From positions 21,495,479 to 21,559,478 of the forward strand of contig OX637336.1 of the NCBI GenBank assembly GCA_951799405.1: DNA of 64,000 nucleotides, given 5' to 3'. Each line of letters opens with the position of its first letter. Within the stretch, counting starts at the first letter, position 1. The DNA comes from Agapetus fuscipes. Taxonomy: Eukaryota > Arthropoda > Insecta > Trichoptera > Glossosomatidae. Shown one piece after another: positions 1 to 11,163 of this stretch. The notes below the pieces were generated by a model. That model did no database searches. It was not told the origin of the DNA and was given only the letters and a program-made list of their open reading frames with translations. Both the position numbers and the translations under genes were made by a program.

Positions 1-358
1 ATATGAATATTTTAATGTTGTGATGTTCCCTTACAAAATTATGCTAAGTCCCTTTTGTTGTCTATAGAATTTGTGTGGAGTCAATTTTTAATAATTGAAA
101 TTTAAAATAAATGTAAGGAAATCATACCTACACTACAAAAAAATACTTATTTATTACATTTTGATAAATTTGTAAAAAGCCCTGCCTGGTCCTTAAGCTG
201 CGCAATACGCTTTTCTGTTCACAACACTGTAAGGTGTACTTGTATGTTTTATACTAACTTGTCATATTTCCTTAAAATAAATAAAGAATGTGAAGAAAAT
301 TATTTACATTCACTGGCATTTAAACTCTTTTTTTACTGAAATCTGCATTTTACTTTAA

Positions 359-503
359 TCGAGTCCCATAGAATCAAAGGCAGCAAACTAGGAGATTTTA
401 CTAAATGAGATAGATTGGTAGACAGAGAATCACTTTCTCATCATTTCCCTTTGTTTGCAAGCCTAGATTGCCACTTCTGGTTCTATACGACTCATATGAA
501 CTC
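359..503. repeat. Family C fold-back MITE, copy 1
   Basis: The left end (GAGTCCCATAGAATCAAAG) and the right end (TTCTATACGACTC preceded by CCTAGATTGCCA) are imperfect inverted repeats. Similar paired ends occur near 6679-6810, 38820-38975 and 40011-40150, so this is a dispersed non-coding fold-back family. No ORF is present. The superfamily is not assigned. Confidence 0.55.
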
Positions 504-544
504 TTCTTCTTCATGGTGAATTCCCGTGGAGAGCAGGGGCGCAA

Positions 545-866
545 CGCAACTAAGCTACACATATAGTGTAGCTTCTTACCGCGTTATCCCCGAAGGGTTT
601 CGCATGTGGCGAGTGGAACCTATATTTTTTTACAGGTAAGGGGGCTGGCCTTACATCAACAACTTCAGTTGAAGTGGGGGTTTCCCAGCTCCCAAGGGGG
701 CTGGTACTCAGTTCTTGTGAAGGCTGAGTAAGCCTTGCCGGTGTATTATTTGGGGTTTGAAATAAACACCGAAACAGGAAATCATTTCTGACACCCTCGG
801 TGGGATTCGAACCCAAGCTCACGGATAGAATGCAAGCATTCTACCACTGAGCTATTGACCAGACAA
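545..866 (-). repeat. SINE-I copy (tRNA-derived), minus strand
   Basis: Read on the minus strand it starts with a tRNA-like head: an A-box (TAGCTCAGTGGTAGA) and a B-box (GGGTTCGAATCCC-like), both visible near 800-860. A body follows that is shared with the copies at 26510-26826 and 59105-59440, including GTGTCAGAAATGATTTCC and the GCCACATGCGAAACCCTTCG stretch. A short ORF across it is only translated SINE. Confidence 0.85.
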
Positions 867-1084
867 GTTGACTTCTCATATGAACTAATATGGTAGGAGT
901 GCGGGGCTGGGGAGGAGAGACAAGGTGTTGTCACTTTGTTCAAAACAAAATTATTATAATAAAAAACACTTCTTTAATAAAAACTTTATTTACAATTAAT
1001 TCCTTATTCAAAGTTACAAAATTTAACATAAATTATTTCCACAACAATGAGTTTTGAATTTGCCACAAACTGTTCCAGATCCAT

Positions 1085-1235
1085 ACTTGAGAGAACTAAA
1101 TTCAAAATCAGGATTTTTTCTTGGCGGGCAAACATCACAGGTGAATAGGATCATTAGCAAAAAATAACAAAACATTGGTTTGCCATTCCCTAGTACCCGG
1201 CCATTTGAAATCACATTTCTGCTGTCTACGGAATT
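1085..1235 (+). repeat. Family B repeat, copy 1
   Basis: It shares with the other B copies a head (TTTTTTCTTGGCGRGCAAACRTCAC), the motif TTAGCAACCAATAACAAAA and then TTGCCTTTTCCCTAGCAAC. This copy is diverged at the TGACGTCA position. The minus-strand reading frame across it is not a gene. Confidence 0.6.
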
Positions 1236-1899
1236 TGTGGTGAGCACACATTTGTACATGAAATAAGAGAAAATGAATTATTTATAGAGTAGGTATTATT
1301 CTTCATTCAGCAAAAAGTGACAGTCAAAGAAAAACACAATGTACAAAGAAATTTGTAAATTGTACTTTTAAATGATCTATCTAATACAGAAATCTATCCT
1401 GTCCCAGGCCAGTTTATAAAGTTTCTAAGATATGTGCATGGGATTTTCCAAAATATGGGAAATACAAAATAAACAAAACGACAATTATTCCCGACTCCAG
1501 GTAGGATTCAAACACAAGCCTTCACTTATTCAGAATGCAAATTTAAACCATGAATTACTGACAACATTATTTTGTGTAGCGAGAATGTCATTTTTTAACC
1601 AAAAATATCAGGTGTAACTCAAATTGACCTGGATTTTCTCACACATGGATCCATTATCAATTATATTAATTGTTGATAAAACATTAACTTGCAACAAAGA
1701 CAGAAAGTGGCAGAGCAACATATCGTTAAGTTATAAAATTAAGAAAAATAAATAAAACATTGCACCCTCATTAACACGTGATAATATTTCTAAAATTTTC
1801 TTTATAATTAATACTATTTATATATACTTATATATGCGTCAAAAGTCTGACTAAAATATTCTTAATTAAAATGCTCAACATCATCAACATTTGACAGCG
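1236..1899. other. AT-rich intergenic DNA with a degraded SINE head
   Basis: No gene is recognisable. Around 1460-1565 a minus-strand, strongly diverged SINE-I-like head (B-box remnant GGATTCAAAC) can be seen. The rest is AT-rich sequence without a supported feature. Confidence 0.4.
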
Positions 1900-2040
1900 C
1901 AATGGCCGAGTTGTCAAGGGCAGTAGTTGTGTATGTTTGAAATAAAACAGCACTTAATCAATCCCAGTTTGAGTCACTGGACGATAGCTTTAATCCTGAG
2001 TTCACAGATGCCATTGGGTTATTATTAATTCATTAAATAA
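1900..2040 (+). repeat. SINE-III partial, degraded copy
   Basis: AATGGCCGAGTTGTCAAGG resembles the tRNA-Leu-like A-box region of SINE-III at 50150. It is followed by a diverged middle and then by GATGCCATTGGGTTATTATT, matching the SINE-III body (GATGTTATTGGGTAATTATT). It is truncated at the 3' end. Confidence 0.5.
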
Positions 2041-3331
2041 AAATGAATGAACTATTTATTGCAAAACTATCTTAAAAGACTTTACGCAAGAGCCCTTTTG
2101 AGTGTTGGTGAAATTGAGCATAGGATTATAATGTAATATGGATATGGAATTTTTCAACAACTAACTTAAACCTTCTTGTTTATATTGATTATAAACAAAA
2201 TTCATCCTTATAAATCAAACAATATTAACAAAAAAACAAAAATATAAAAATAAATAAATTACGATAGTTTTAAGACCAATAATTAAATTCAATAAGTGAA
2301 TAAAGTTAATTGAGCTTTCTGAAATATTCTTTAACATTTATAAATTTGTGACCTGTAACTTTTTAAGATAAATGACATTTTTTTAAAGTTGTATAAAACC
2401 ATAGAAGCTGTTCTTCACATACGGCCAACATGTGCTAACTCGTCACTTCCACACAGTTGGAGTCCTGATGCAATGGTGTGTGTGTGTGTGTGTGTGACCG
2501 CTTATAAGCACACGCCAGTGAGATTGCACTAGTGTGTGTGTGTGTGTGAGGAGTACGCACAGCAGGAAGGTGGCAGCACACGCACACACACCTCCAAATG
2601 AATTAGTCTAGATCCGTCTGAACAAGCCACTAGTTTGTTTTAAAAAAGCCATTGGTAAAGCGCACTTTTTATTTGAAGTTTTCCAAACTAGAAGTTGCCA
2701 TCCTATAGCTTTTCAGCTGGGTAGAAGGGAGCCTCTGGGAACTTCCTCTTCTGAACATTCTACTCATGCCTGCGATGAGCTCCACAAGTTGATGTATCAC
2801 ACATTCAACAAAACCAGATCATAGCTGATGAAGCTCATCGTAGTGATCAGTGAAGCATTCAAATGCCGGAAAACAGCAGCATCTCAAAGCCATTGTTTTC
2901 ATAGATCTAGTGAATGATCAGGATGGAACCATTTTAATAAGTTGACTTTATGCAGCGAAACGTGCAGAGCAGCCAAAATTAAAATATAACAAAGAAATGA
3001 AAAAAAATTAACAGTATGGCAATCATTTTTTTGGAAGAATGGCGAGCTTCAATAATATAAAAGATGGCAACATTTCAATAAATATGGAAACAGATTTAAG
3101 TAGAATTGACAATAAACAACGACATTACAAACAAAAATAAAGTAAGTACTTACAGTTAAAATACAGTATTTCAATATTACACTTTCCATCATTTTAAATA
3201 GAAATAACACATTCCCAACTTAAACATCACTCAGGCCCGGCACACACATCTGTGGAGTTGAAGCTCATACTCATAGAGAACTCTGTTAAAAATCATAATG
3301 CTATGCATGAATTCTAAATATATGTTTAATT
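2041..3331. other. Intergenic DNA without recognised gene
   Basis: AT-rich sequence. It contains two (GT)n microsatellites at about 2476-2498 and 2532-2549, with an AC-rich stretch near 2578-2593 on the same strand. No coding region is supported. Confidence 0.5.
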
Positions 3332-3771
3332 GTTTGAAATACAAACACCAATCACACGCTTAGAACTCATGAGCTCTCAGAGTATTGCTTGAAATACAAA
3401 CACCAATCACACGCTTAGAACTCATGAGCTCTCAGAGTATTGCTTGAAATACAAACACCAATCACACGCTTAGAACTCATGAGCTCTCAGAGTATTGCTT
3501 GAAATACAAACACCAATCACACGCTTAGAACTCATGAGCTCTCAGAGTATTGCTTGAAATACAAACACCAATCACACGCTTAGAACTCATGAGCTCTCAG
3601 AGTATTGCTTGAAATACAAACACCAATCACACGCTTAGAACTCATGAGCTCTCAGAGTATTGCTTGAAATACAAACACCAATCACACGCTTAGAACTCAT
3701 GAGCTCTCAGAGTATTGCTTGAAATACAAACACCAATCACACGCTTAGAACTCATGAGCTCTCAGAGTATT
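3332..3771 (+). repeat. Minisatellite, 55-bp unit x 8
   Basis: Eight head-to-tail 55-bp units start at 3332, 3387, 3442, 3497, 3552, 3607, 3662 and 3717. Each runs from GCTTGAAATACAAACACC to CATGAGCTCTCAGAGTATT. The units after the first look identical, so the array is young or homogenised. There are no unique spacers, so it is not a CRISPR. A short ORF at 3715-3969 arises from the last unit. Confidence 0.95.
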
Positions 3772-3837
3772 GCTTGTGAGTGTTGGTCGGCACTGGAGTT
3801 ATTAGTATTTGATTCAATTAATTCGACGGCACAAATT

Positions 3838-3988
3838 GTTTTCCGGGATCTGTTGCCGTGGTCTATCGGTCCAAAGAGTTTTAACCGTTCCACCATGACA
3901 TCACTGAAGAAACACGTCAAAGACACGGGTAAAATGTCCGGAAGTTTAGGCTTCCATAGACCACGGTAGAAAAAATCCGGAAAACAAC
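3838..3988. repeat. Short inverted-repeat MITE (family D)
   Basis: The left end GTTTTCCGGGATCTGTTGCC and the following GTGGTCTAT are mirrored at 3950-3988 (ATAGACCACGG ... ATCCGGAAAAC). A related pair lies at 57534-57602. It is non-coding. Confidence 0.55.
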
Positions 3989-4435
3989 CTTACCACCTCC
4001 TGAGGGTAGGATCCGTCAGTGATTAGATTCTACTTGATTTGTGTGTAAGAGGCCCGACATCTTTGAAAAAATAAAAATAATCTATATTATAAAGTGTCAC
4101 ACACTATTCTGAAATAATACTTAGAAAATCCACAAATGCAAGAATGCAAGAATGCAAGAATCAAAATAAGAATTTACATGAGTATTGTTTTTATGTTCTA
4201 ACTGCCTTGAAAAATATAATTCTATTCCAAGTATAAGTATTTTATAAGTGTACCATCATTTACGAGCTACGTAGATGAAAAAACTAAAAATAAGAAAATA
4301 ATTATTTGTGTTGATGTGTTGCTGTGAGGCCCTGACACTGCCAGGGAAGATGGCTGAAGTGCTAAATGTTTTTAAACTATTTTTTTCATGAATGCTATTT
4401 AAAATAATATTATATAAAATTAAGCTATCTAAATT

Positions 4436-4513
4436 ATACATGTCTGTTTGTGGGAATGCGTTTAATATGAATCTTAAATGATATACATCTTTGCAGCTTA
4501 GATATAGATTTAG
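4436..4513 (-). repeat. Family A fragment, minus strand
   Basis: It matches the microsatellite-proximal end of family A on the minus strand: GTTTGTGGGAATGCGTTTAA, then ATCTTTGCAGCTTAGAT. The remainder of the element is missing. Confidence 0.6.
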
Positions 4514-4680
4514 AATGCTCTGTACCAACTCGAAGTATGGAGTATTGTGAAAAAACTTGTACTACGGGTCCTGTATATTCATGAAAAACAGGAATCGATA
4601 GCGAATCCGGAACAATGAGAAACTGTCGAGGGCTTATAAGAACCAAGTATCTCAACACACGAGATTGACGAGTGCTAAAA

Positions 4681-4742
4681 ATGTGCAGAGAATGACAGAT
4701 CTTCCTCCAAAATGTGCAGAGAATGACAGATCTTCCTCCAAA
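4681..4742 (+). repeat. Tandem duplication, 31 bp x 2
   Basis: The unit starting ATGTGCAGAGAATGACAGAT occurs at 4681 and again at 4712 with no visible difference. Confidence 0.8.
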
Positions 4743-4974
4743 AACACCTAAATGGATGGGCAGGTGGTGGAGACTAGTGCATAGGCCCGGCCTGCGGGGG
4801 AGAAGGAAGTAAGGAGAGCAGCTTCTCTAGGTGACAAGGAGAATGGAAGGCGCAGTATTTGAGAGACCAAGGCTTCATTAGGAGTGTAGTGCCGTTAGAG
4901 TCCTCTGTCTGGGTACAAAATAAAAAAAACAATGTCTACAAACTCCAAGCCTGTAGTAAATGAATAGAAATCTG

Positions 4975-5175
4975 ACTGATAGTTCAGTGGGTAGAAGATT
5001 CAATCTCTGCCAACGATGTCAGAACTGATTGCCATTTTTGGTGTTTATTTTGAACCCAAAATCATAGTACCGGCAAAGTTTACTCAGCCTTGACAAGCAA
5101 TGATAATCTGCCTTCTTGAGAGTAGAGAACCTCCAATTCAAGTGAAGTCAAATGCCAGCCTGAGAAAGTAGATTC
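4975..5175 (+). repeat. SINE-I degraded copy, plus strand
   Basis: The tRNA-like head CTGATAGTTCAGTGGGTAGA is followed by GATGTCAGAACTGATTGCC and TTTACTCAGCCTTGACAAG. These match the SINE-I body in order but with many substitutions and small gaps. Confidence 0.6.
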
Positions 5176-5190
5176 CGCATGCTACTCTAT

Positions 5191-5425
5191 AATAATCTAT
5201 AATCTAAGTTGCAAAGATATATTAACATTTAAAATTCATATCAAATGCATGCCCACAAACAAACACGTGTAGTTCGCACTTACAAATGCTGAATGTGTAC
5301 TTACAAATAAAATCCAAACCTCAAATGAACATAAACCCTACAACTTTTGCCGACCTTCCCTGACACAGGGGTGACATAGGCAAAGTGAACCAACTTTTAC
5401 AGTATGGGTGGTCAGCCTCAAAACC
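5191..5425 (+). repeat. Family A copy 1
   Basis: It begins in the TAATCTATAATCTAAGTTGC end. It carries the conserved CTTACAAATGCTGAATGTG core, the GCCGACCTTCCCTGACACAG hairpin region and GTATGGGTGGTCAGCCTC. The final ~25 bp of the consensus are missing. Confidence 0.8.
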
Positions 5426-5914
5426 GCAATTGGGGATAATGCAGGAAAAGGTTGCACTATATGAGCAGCTTAGTTGCAAAACCGAAGGTCATGAATATCT
5501 CTGCTAAGCTCACAAAATCCAGACAATAACAAAGAGAACAGTGGATGTGGGAACCACCCATAATGATAGTTTGCTTTCTTTGCACAGATGTCAGCAAAAG
5601 TGCATTAAATAATAAACATCAGGATACACGTTGCCTGCATAAACATGCTGTACAGGCGCCTCATGTATCAATAAACAAATAGATGTGGCGACATTCTTTA
5701 CACAAAGACAAGGTCTCACTACAATACCTTTTCTCCAGTGTCTATAAAATAATAAAGCTACAGGTATTTATACAACACCGCGTATTTACACAAAATTATA
5801 ACAAAATGAAGAGGCTCACCAGATTATTGACATTATTTAAGATAAGATGCAAATATTAAAGCATGTTCTCACTAAATTAATTATGCAGAAAACGGAATAA
5901 CGGACACCAGACCA

Positions 5915-6065
5915 ATGTTACAATTTTTTTCTTGAGGCAAATGACATGGGTCTGTGAAACTAGAGTCTTTAGCAACCAATAACAAAAAATAAGTTAGCCT
6001 TTTCCCTAGCAACTCGGCCAAGTGACGTCACACCTTTATTATCTATATTAAATGTGCAAAATCCA
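5915..6065 (+). repeat. Family B repeat, copy 2 (with TGACGTCA)
   Basis: It contains TTTAGCAACCAATAACAAAA, CCTTTTCCCTAGCAACTCGG and AAGTGACGTCACA in the family order. The TGACGTCA palindrome matches a CREB/ATF (CRE) site. Confidence 0.7.
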
Positions 6066-7611
6066 TTGACTATCTATGTCGGCATTGCACAAATATAATT
6101 GAAATCTGTAAAAAAAATTGGAGATGATATTCAAGTTGGAGGTGCAAGAAGTCTTGGATACCAAAAAAAAACATTGTCCTTGTTAGCACATTACTGAGAG
6201 GTGCTTAGCGGAGCTCAATTTCTGGGCATTTTATTTCAGCAAATTATCAATAAAATCTTTAAATTTCCTACTTAGATTTACAAGATACATGGTTATGATC
6301 CTTGAATGTACTCTACACAACTATAGTATTTGCAGCCACATTCCCCACCACTGCACCTACCCCACTATTCAACAGGCCTCATTGCCAAACAGTATTTATT
6401 TAAAATTACAGTATTTTAATTCCATCACTATTAGACAGGCATTGTTACCGTGACTTGATATGCATGTAGTCTACAAATAGATAAGAAAGGCACCACGCAG
6501 TACATTGCTCCTAGCCTACGTCAGATGTCTAACATCAAACTATTACTGACTAATTTTGGAAACCCTAATAAATACCTAAACATGCTTACTATGAACTTGT
6601 TATTTATAGCCATGATGAGTCTTAACAAATATAATATTCATTTCATTTTTATGAATTAATTTTTGTTCAACTTCGAGTCCCTATTTGAGTCATATGGAAT
6701 CAAATTGAGATAAATAAACAAAACCACAGAAAATGGCATTCTCTGAGTTTATGCATTTCTCAATTTTGGAGAAATCCTAGATTGCCATATTTGATTCTAT
6801 ACAAATAATTTAAAAAAAACAATTATACATCTAATTTTTAAAATTAATTTTGGAATGCATCAGATATATCAACACTTTAATACAAAAAAAAACTGATTTT
6901 TTTCCATTCAATAAATGCCACAACTGCGTATTTAAAAATATACAAACTGATATCTTACTCAAATAATAATAATGATAATTGGGCAATTTTATATAGCGCC
7001 ATTTAGTGCCTAAATATTTACTAAACGACTCTCCCTCAGATTAGGAACTGTCCGATGTGGGCGTCACCCCTGTCATGAGGAATCGTCCGCATACTTGAGG
7101 TCGGCCATCTAGTCGCATCTTGACTTCTTGACATTTTGTTAGTAGAGGAAGCGACCAAAAAAAAACCACGGCACTAATGCATTTTTTTCAATAGCCTTGT
7201 CCAGTTCATAGATAAGTAGATTCATTGCTTTCTTTATGTTGGTTTGTGGAAGCCAAGTTAAACCAAAAACTGTGAGCACTAACTCTGCTATAATACGATT
7301 TATATGACTTATCTTCTTGTATTTACTGATCCAAGGGACTATCATATACAAAATCATAAAATTCACTGAAAATGTATCCTTACACAATGATATCCCACAA
7401 TGATATCCCACAATGATATCCTGATATAAAATCCTTTTCAACACATTGTCATTGGCTGACATTTCTAAATTTACATAAATCAATTATTTCTAAAAAAAAT
7501 TATTACACTACAACATAACATTAAAGTACACATAAATAGCATCAAGGCAGCCGCACAACTCTTACAGTTCCATATTAGCGTTCCAAGAAGAAGTTTCTGG
7601 ACATTGTGAAG
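6066..7611. other. Intergenic DNA; family C copy at ~6679-6810
   Basis: No gene is recognisable. A family C fold-back copy lies at about 6679-6810 (GAGTCATATGGAATCAAATT ... CCTAGATTGCCATATTTG). A minus-strand 114-codon frame at 7139-7483 has no recognisable domain and is not called. A short triplication (CACAATGATATCC units) lies at 7384-7420. Confidence 0.45.
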
Positions 7612-7617
7612 TTTATT
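7612..7617 (-). terminator. Candidate poly(A) signal of GALNT7
   Basis: AATAAA on the minus strand, about 350 bp downstream of the GALNT7 stop codon. It is a plausible polyadenylation hexamer but is not proven. Confidence 0.4.
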
Positions 7618-7968
7618 TTAAATTAATAATGTATATTTTTAACATGGAGACTGTGAGGAGAATAAAACTGAGTACAAATCAGTATGAAACTTTACATGTG
7701 AGTTCCATCATACGTAGTGTTTCACTTAACTAAGTATGGAAACTAAACACTCCGTAGAGACCCGGTTACAGATTACACACACTTATACTTGGGGGGCTGG
7801 ATGCTGCCAGGTGTGGACCAACATCAACAGTAATACATGAGTTAGATGATAAAATACAATGTAAGAAGTATGACTTTATAAAATTATACATATTTTGTGC
7901 AGGATTACAAATACACTTTTGTTACCTATTAAATGCATAGTCATTCACTAGATGAGAGTGGAAGCAAA

Positions 7969-10900
7969 TCACCAGTTGGGCTTAGTTTGGGTGATAGTCC
8001 ACTGCTGGTAAGTGTTGTTGGGGTCACAGGTCATGAGAGACAGCTGCTTTGTGTTGGGATGCAGGGCCAGACACTTGGTGTACACACGGTGTGAGAGCAT
8101 CTTGGTATCTGAAGAATACACCCACGGTCCATCCACTGTCCCCAAGCGACAGTAGGCGATCTTGATGCCTTGCAGGTCGGCCTCCACGCAGCGCTCCCCT
8201 ACCCCCAGCTGGCCGGCGCTGTTTAGCCTGAACAGCTGATTGCTGCCCTGACCGTGGCACAGCCCCGTACCTAAATATGCAGGAGCAGCGCGGCCCATTG
8301 TATCCAAGCACGTTCCTGTTGCTGCAGACTTGACCGTGCCCCAATGTTCATTAGGAGGAAGTTTAGGGAACTTGTCGTAGACATCGTAAGCTACATTCTC
8401 CATAAACCATGTGAAACTCTTACATTGCAATTTATTTTTAAGCGCCACTTGTTCCGAGATGTCTCCCATATCTAAGAATCTCGCCATCGGTTCACGAGTG
8501 TAAAAGAATTCTTTGTGCTCGTCGTCCATCCAGGTTTCAATGACTCGCTTGTAGTTGATAGTAATCAGAGGGCCTTTCTTTTTATTGGCAAGTTTCCCAA
8601 AGCTGTAAGGCATGAAGCCGCGGTACACATGGCCCACTCTGGAGCATGGCACCCACTCTATGCTGCCCCCACACTGCCACAGCTTGAAACTCAGCTCAAA
8701 GTTCTCTCCTCCCCACACGAGCAAGCCAGGATCATAAGCTCCCAGATCCAAGAAGTACTGTCTATTCATTGCAAACAGTCCTCCAGCATGGGTTGGGCTC
8801 CTGTAAGGTTCTGAATCATGTTTTCTACGTTTGGCTTCTTTTTCAGGAAGTTCATTTTCCTTGTACAGCATTCCCCATTCAAATATACCCCGGTAGTGTA
8901 TGCCTTTGGAGTATACCGGGCGGTACTGGAAGTTCTTGTGGTCTATCCCATCTATGACAGGGACAGTCATCACAGTGGAGTCCCGGTGTATGGGGGCCAG
9001 CAGGGGTGGCAGCCAGTTGATGTTGACTTCGCAGTGAGCGTCCAGGAACACAATGACTTCTCCGGTGGCCTCCGTGGCCCCCCGGGACCTGGTCCTGATG
9101 AGACCTTCCCGTTCCACATTTCGTATCAGCCTCACCTTCCCTTCCCACTTCTCCATATAGCTGTCCAGCTTCTGACCCAGATCCTCCTTGTCAGAAAAGT
9201 CATCCACCTGCAATGACACACACAACTTATAAGTGACCTGCAATGACACACACAACTTATAAGTGACCTGCAATGACACACACGACTTATAAGTGACCTG
9301 CAATGACACACACAACTTATAAGTGACCTGCAATGACACACACAACTTATAAGTAACTTGAAAGATCTACTTTCTATTGGCTCCCACATTCGGTTTGCAC
9401 TTCAAAACTTAGTTTTTACTCAGTTTGATATAATGCAAGAACTAGATTTGGGTGCTTGCAGTGCCCTAAGCCATTCAAAATATTTTTGAATGACAGAAAA
9501 CTTTCAAATACTACGTCGCTTATGTGCGCAGCTGCCTCTCCACTTTGTTGTATCTTCTTCTCCTCGATGTGCATTCCTCCCATCATGCGTGCTCTTATTG
9601 TTTATATGAAGAGAGATTCCCCACAGCTTCTCCAAGTGGCAAAGTGGAGGAAGCTACAGGAAACAGGAGTTGGCGGTGAGGCAGAGCTTGGAACATCAAG
9701 ATAGGACACAATATGTGAAGGTGGAAGGTTGTGCGTTCCAATCCTGGTGGAGAACTACAAATATCTCATTTATATGCTATTCGCTGGGTTGATAATAGCT
9801 TTACCAACGACCGGTCACCAAGGATCCATCCAGCCTTACAGCAAGTGGGTCTTGCTTGAGAATTGGCGCTTTCTACAGGGACAACCAAGCTTGTAGAGGG
9901 CTAATGCAGTGTGATCACACAAAAACAGCGCTCACCAAATAAATCATCCTAATATAATTATTACTAATATTTTATCTGACTCACAAGCAGAACTTCATGC
10001 AGCATCTCTGGAGGAGAGCGGTTGATGACAGAATGCACCGTCCTCATCAGCACAGACCAGCCCTCGTTGTGGAAGACGATGATCACCGAAGTCTTGGGCA
10101 GGTTGCGGGGATAGTCCCAGTGGCGGCACTCTTCTAGCCGGGTGTCCATCACCGAGCGATCCAGCGAGATCTCATCCGAGCACGCCATGTTCATCCCGTA
10201 CTGGGACTCCGCCTCCGCCACATCATTGGCCTGGCTCTCCCGCATGTTGTGCGCTTTCCCGCCTTCCCCGGGACCATCCCCAACGGGAACTTCTTCAGGC
10301 TCGAAATTACCAAGACCTAAACATCAACCCAAAACCATGACAATTAAACCATGCACTCTAATCCTCCATGACAGAGCTGTGTTAACATTTGAGATATCAA
10401 ACCTCACAAAACTACACAAATAATACAATTTCAAAGATAAAGTGAGTTCTTGCGCGATATAATGAATTGATAAAATATGTACCATGAAGTCCGCTCAAAT
10501 GTCATTGGCAATTCTTATGACATTATCTAGCCAGGTTGATAAAGAAAAAAATTTCCTACAGTTTTGTCCATAGCAACCCAAGAACATTAGTTATGAAGAC
10601 TTGCGACTACTGGCGACCTTGCTCGGCAAGAAAACACACATATCTGGAACTCAGTTTTGACTCCATAGTGTACAACACTGCAACTCTTACAGCCATTTCC
10701 TGAAATAAGAGTGGCAAGGACTCAGCACGGATATTCCAATTTTTTTTTTCTCCATGGACTTACAAGTTTTTGTAACTAGGCTCCGTAGCAACCAAGGACA
10801 AAATATTAATAAGCCTTTTCCCTAACAACCCAGCCGTGCGAAGTCGTATATTTTATGTCTATGTTATTTGTGCAGACCCCAGTGTTTTTAGTACCGATGG

Positions 10901-11163
10901 GCGGTCAGCGTCATACAAAAAATAAATAAATATTTCTGGGATTTTAATGAATAAGATTTGATTTAATTTGTGTTTAAATGCAAGGAACGCTCACCTGAGA
11001 CCAGAATAGGAACTTCTTGAGAGGTTCTTGCAGCTTTGTAGGCCGTCGGCAATTCCTCATCGCTGCGTTTACTAACGAACAGTAAATAAAGTAACACCAA
11101 CAGACAAGCACTCCCAAGGCACAATCGGCCAATTCGATCTTTTCTAAAATTTGTAAATCTCAT
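7969..11163 (-). CDS. GALNT7: Polypeptide N-acetylgalactosaminyltransferase 7 (GT27), complete
   Basis: A Golgi type II membrane enzyme that adds GalNAc from UDP-GalNAc to Ser/Thr. Family member 7 is known to prefer already glycosylated peptides. Three coding exons: 11163-10995, 10316-9985 and 9207-7969; phases agree and give 579 residues. An N-terminal membrane anchor is visible at about residues 11-30. Exon 2 carries the LGNFEP...VGDGPGEGGKAH block that is diagnostic of subtype 7, and FHNEGWS. Exon 3 carries the DxH motif (LDAHCEV, about 223-225), WGGENFE (about 332-338) and a C-terminal ricin-type lectin domain ending in QQW. Length fits fly pgant7 (about 590). The exon-3 acceptor used here is the one that restores the family VDDFSD motif, although four extra upstream acceptors lie in a 30-bp repeat. 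The start codon is 454 bp from the divergent LRPPRC start. Confidence 0.96.
9206..9355 (-). repeat. 30-bp x 5 minisatellite that repeats the GALNT7 exon-3 acceptor
   Basis: Five 30-bp units start at 9206, 9236, 9266, 9296 and 9326. On the minus strand each contains TTGTGTGTGTCATTGCAG followed by GT, a good 3' splice site. The unit length is a multiple of three and all units are open in the exon-3 frame. Use of an upstream acceptor would add ten-residue repeats (VTYKLCVSLQ-like) before VDDFSD. Confidence 0.9.
9690..9950 (+). repeat. SINE-II copy, plus strand (5' truncated), in GALNT7 intron 2
   Basis: It starts with the B-box-like AAGGTTGTGCGTTCCAATCC and continues through ACCGGTCACCAAGGATCCAT and GTCTTGCTTGAGAATTGGCG. 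It ends with the SINE-II tail GATCACACAAAAACAGCGCT. This matches the full copy on the minus strand at 59525-59812. Confidence 0.75.
10730..10865 (+). repeat. Family B repeat, copy 3, in GALNT7 intron 1
   Basis: GTAGCAACCAAGGACAAAAT and AAGCCTTTTCCCTAACAACC match the family. The CRE position has decayed. A further fragment with TCCATAGCAACCCAAGAAC lies at 10555-10625. Confidence 0.55.

Noticed and set aside
1023..1259. 78-codon minus-strand ORF with several cysteines
   Set aside because: It lies over a family B repeat; equivalent translations differ freely among copies. Not a gene.
3332..3771. CRISPR-like array
   Set aside because: The units are contiguous with no variable spacers, and the host is a eukaryote. 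It is a minisatellite.
7139..7483. 114-codon minus-strand ORF
   Set aside because: No recognisable domain, AT-rich composition and an internal triplication. There is no splice or neighbour support, so I do not call it.
8515..9216. Plus-strand ORFs at 8515-8814 and 8818-9216
   Set aside because: They are shadows of GALNT7 exon 3 on the other strand, whose catalytic motifs are clear.
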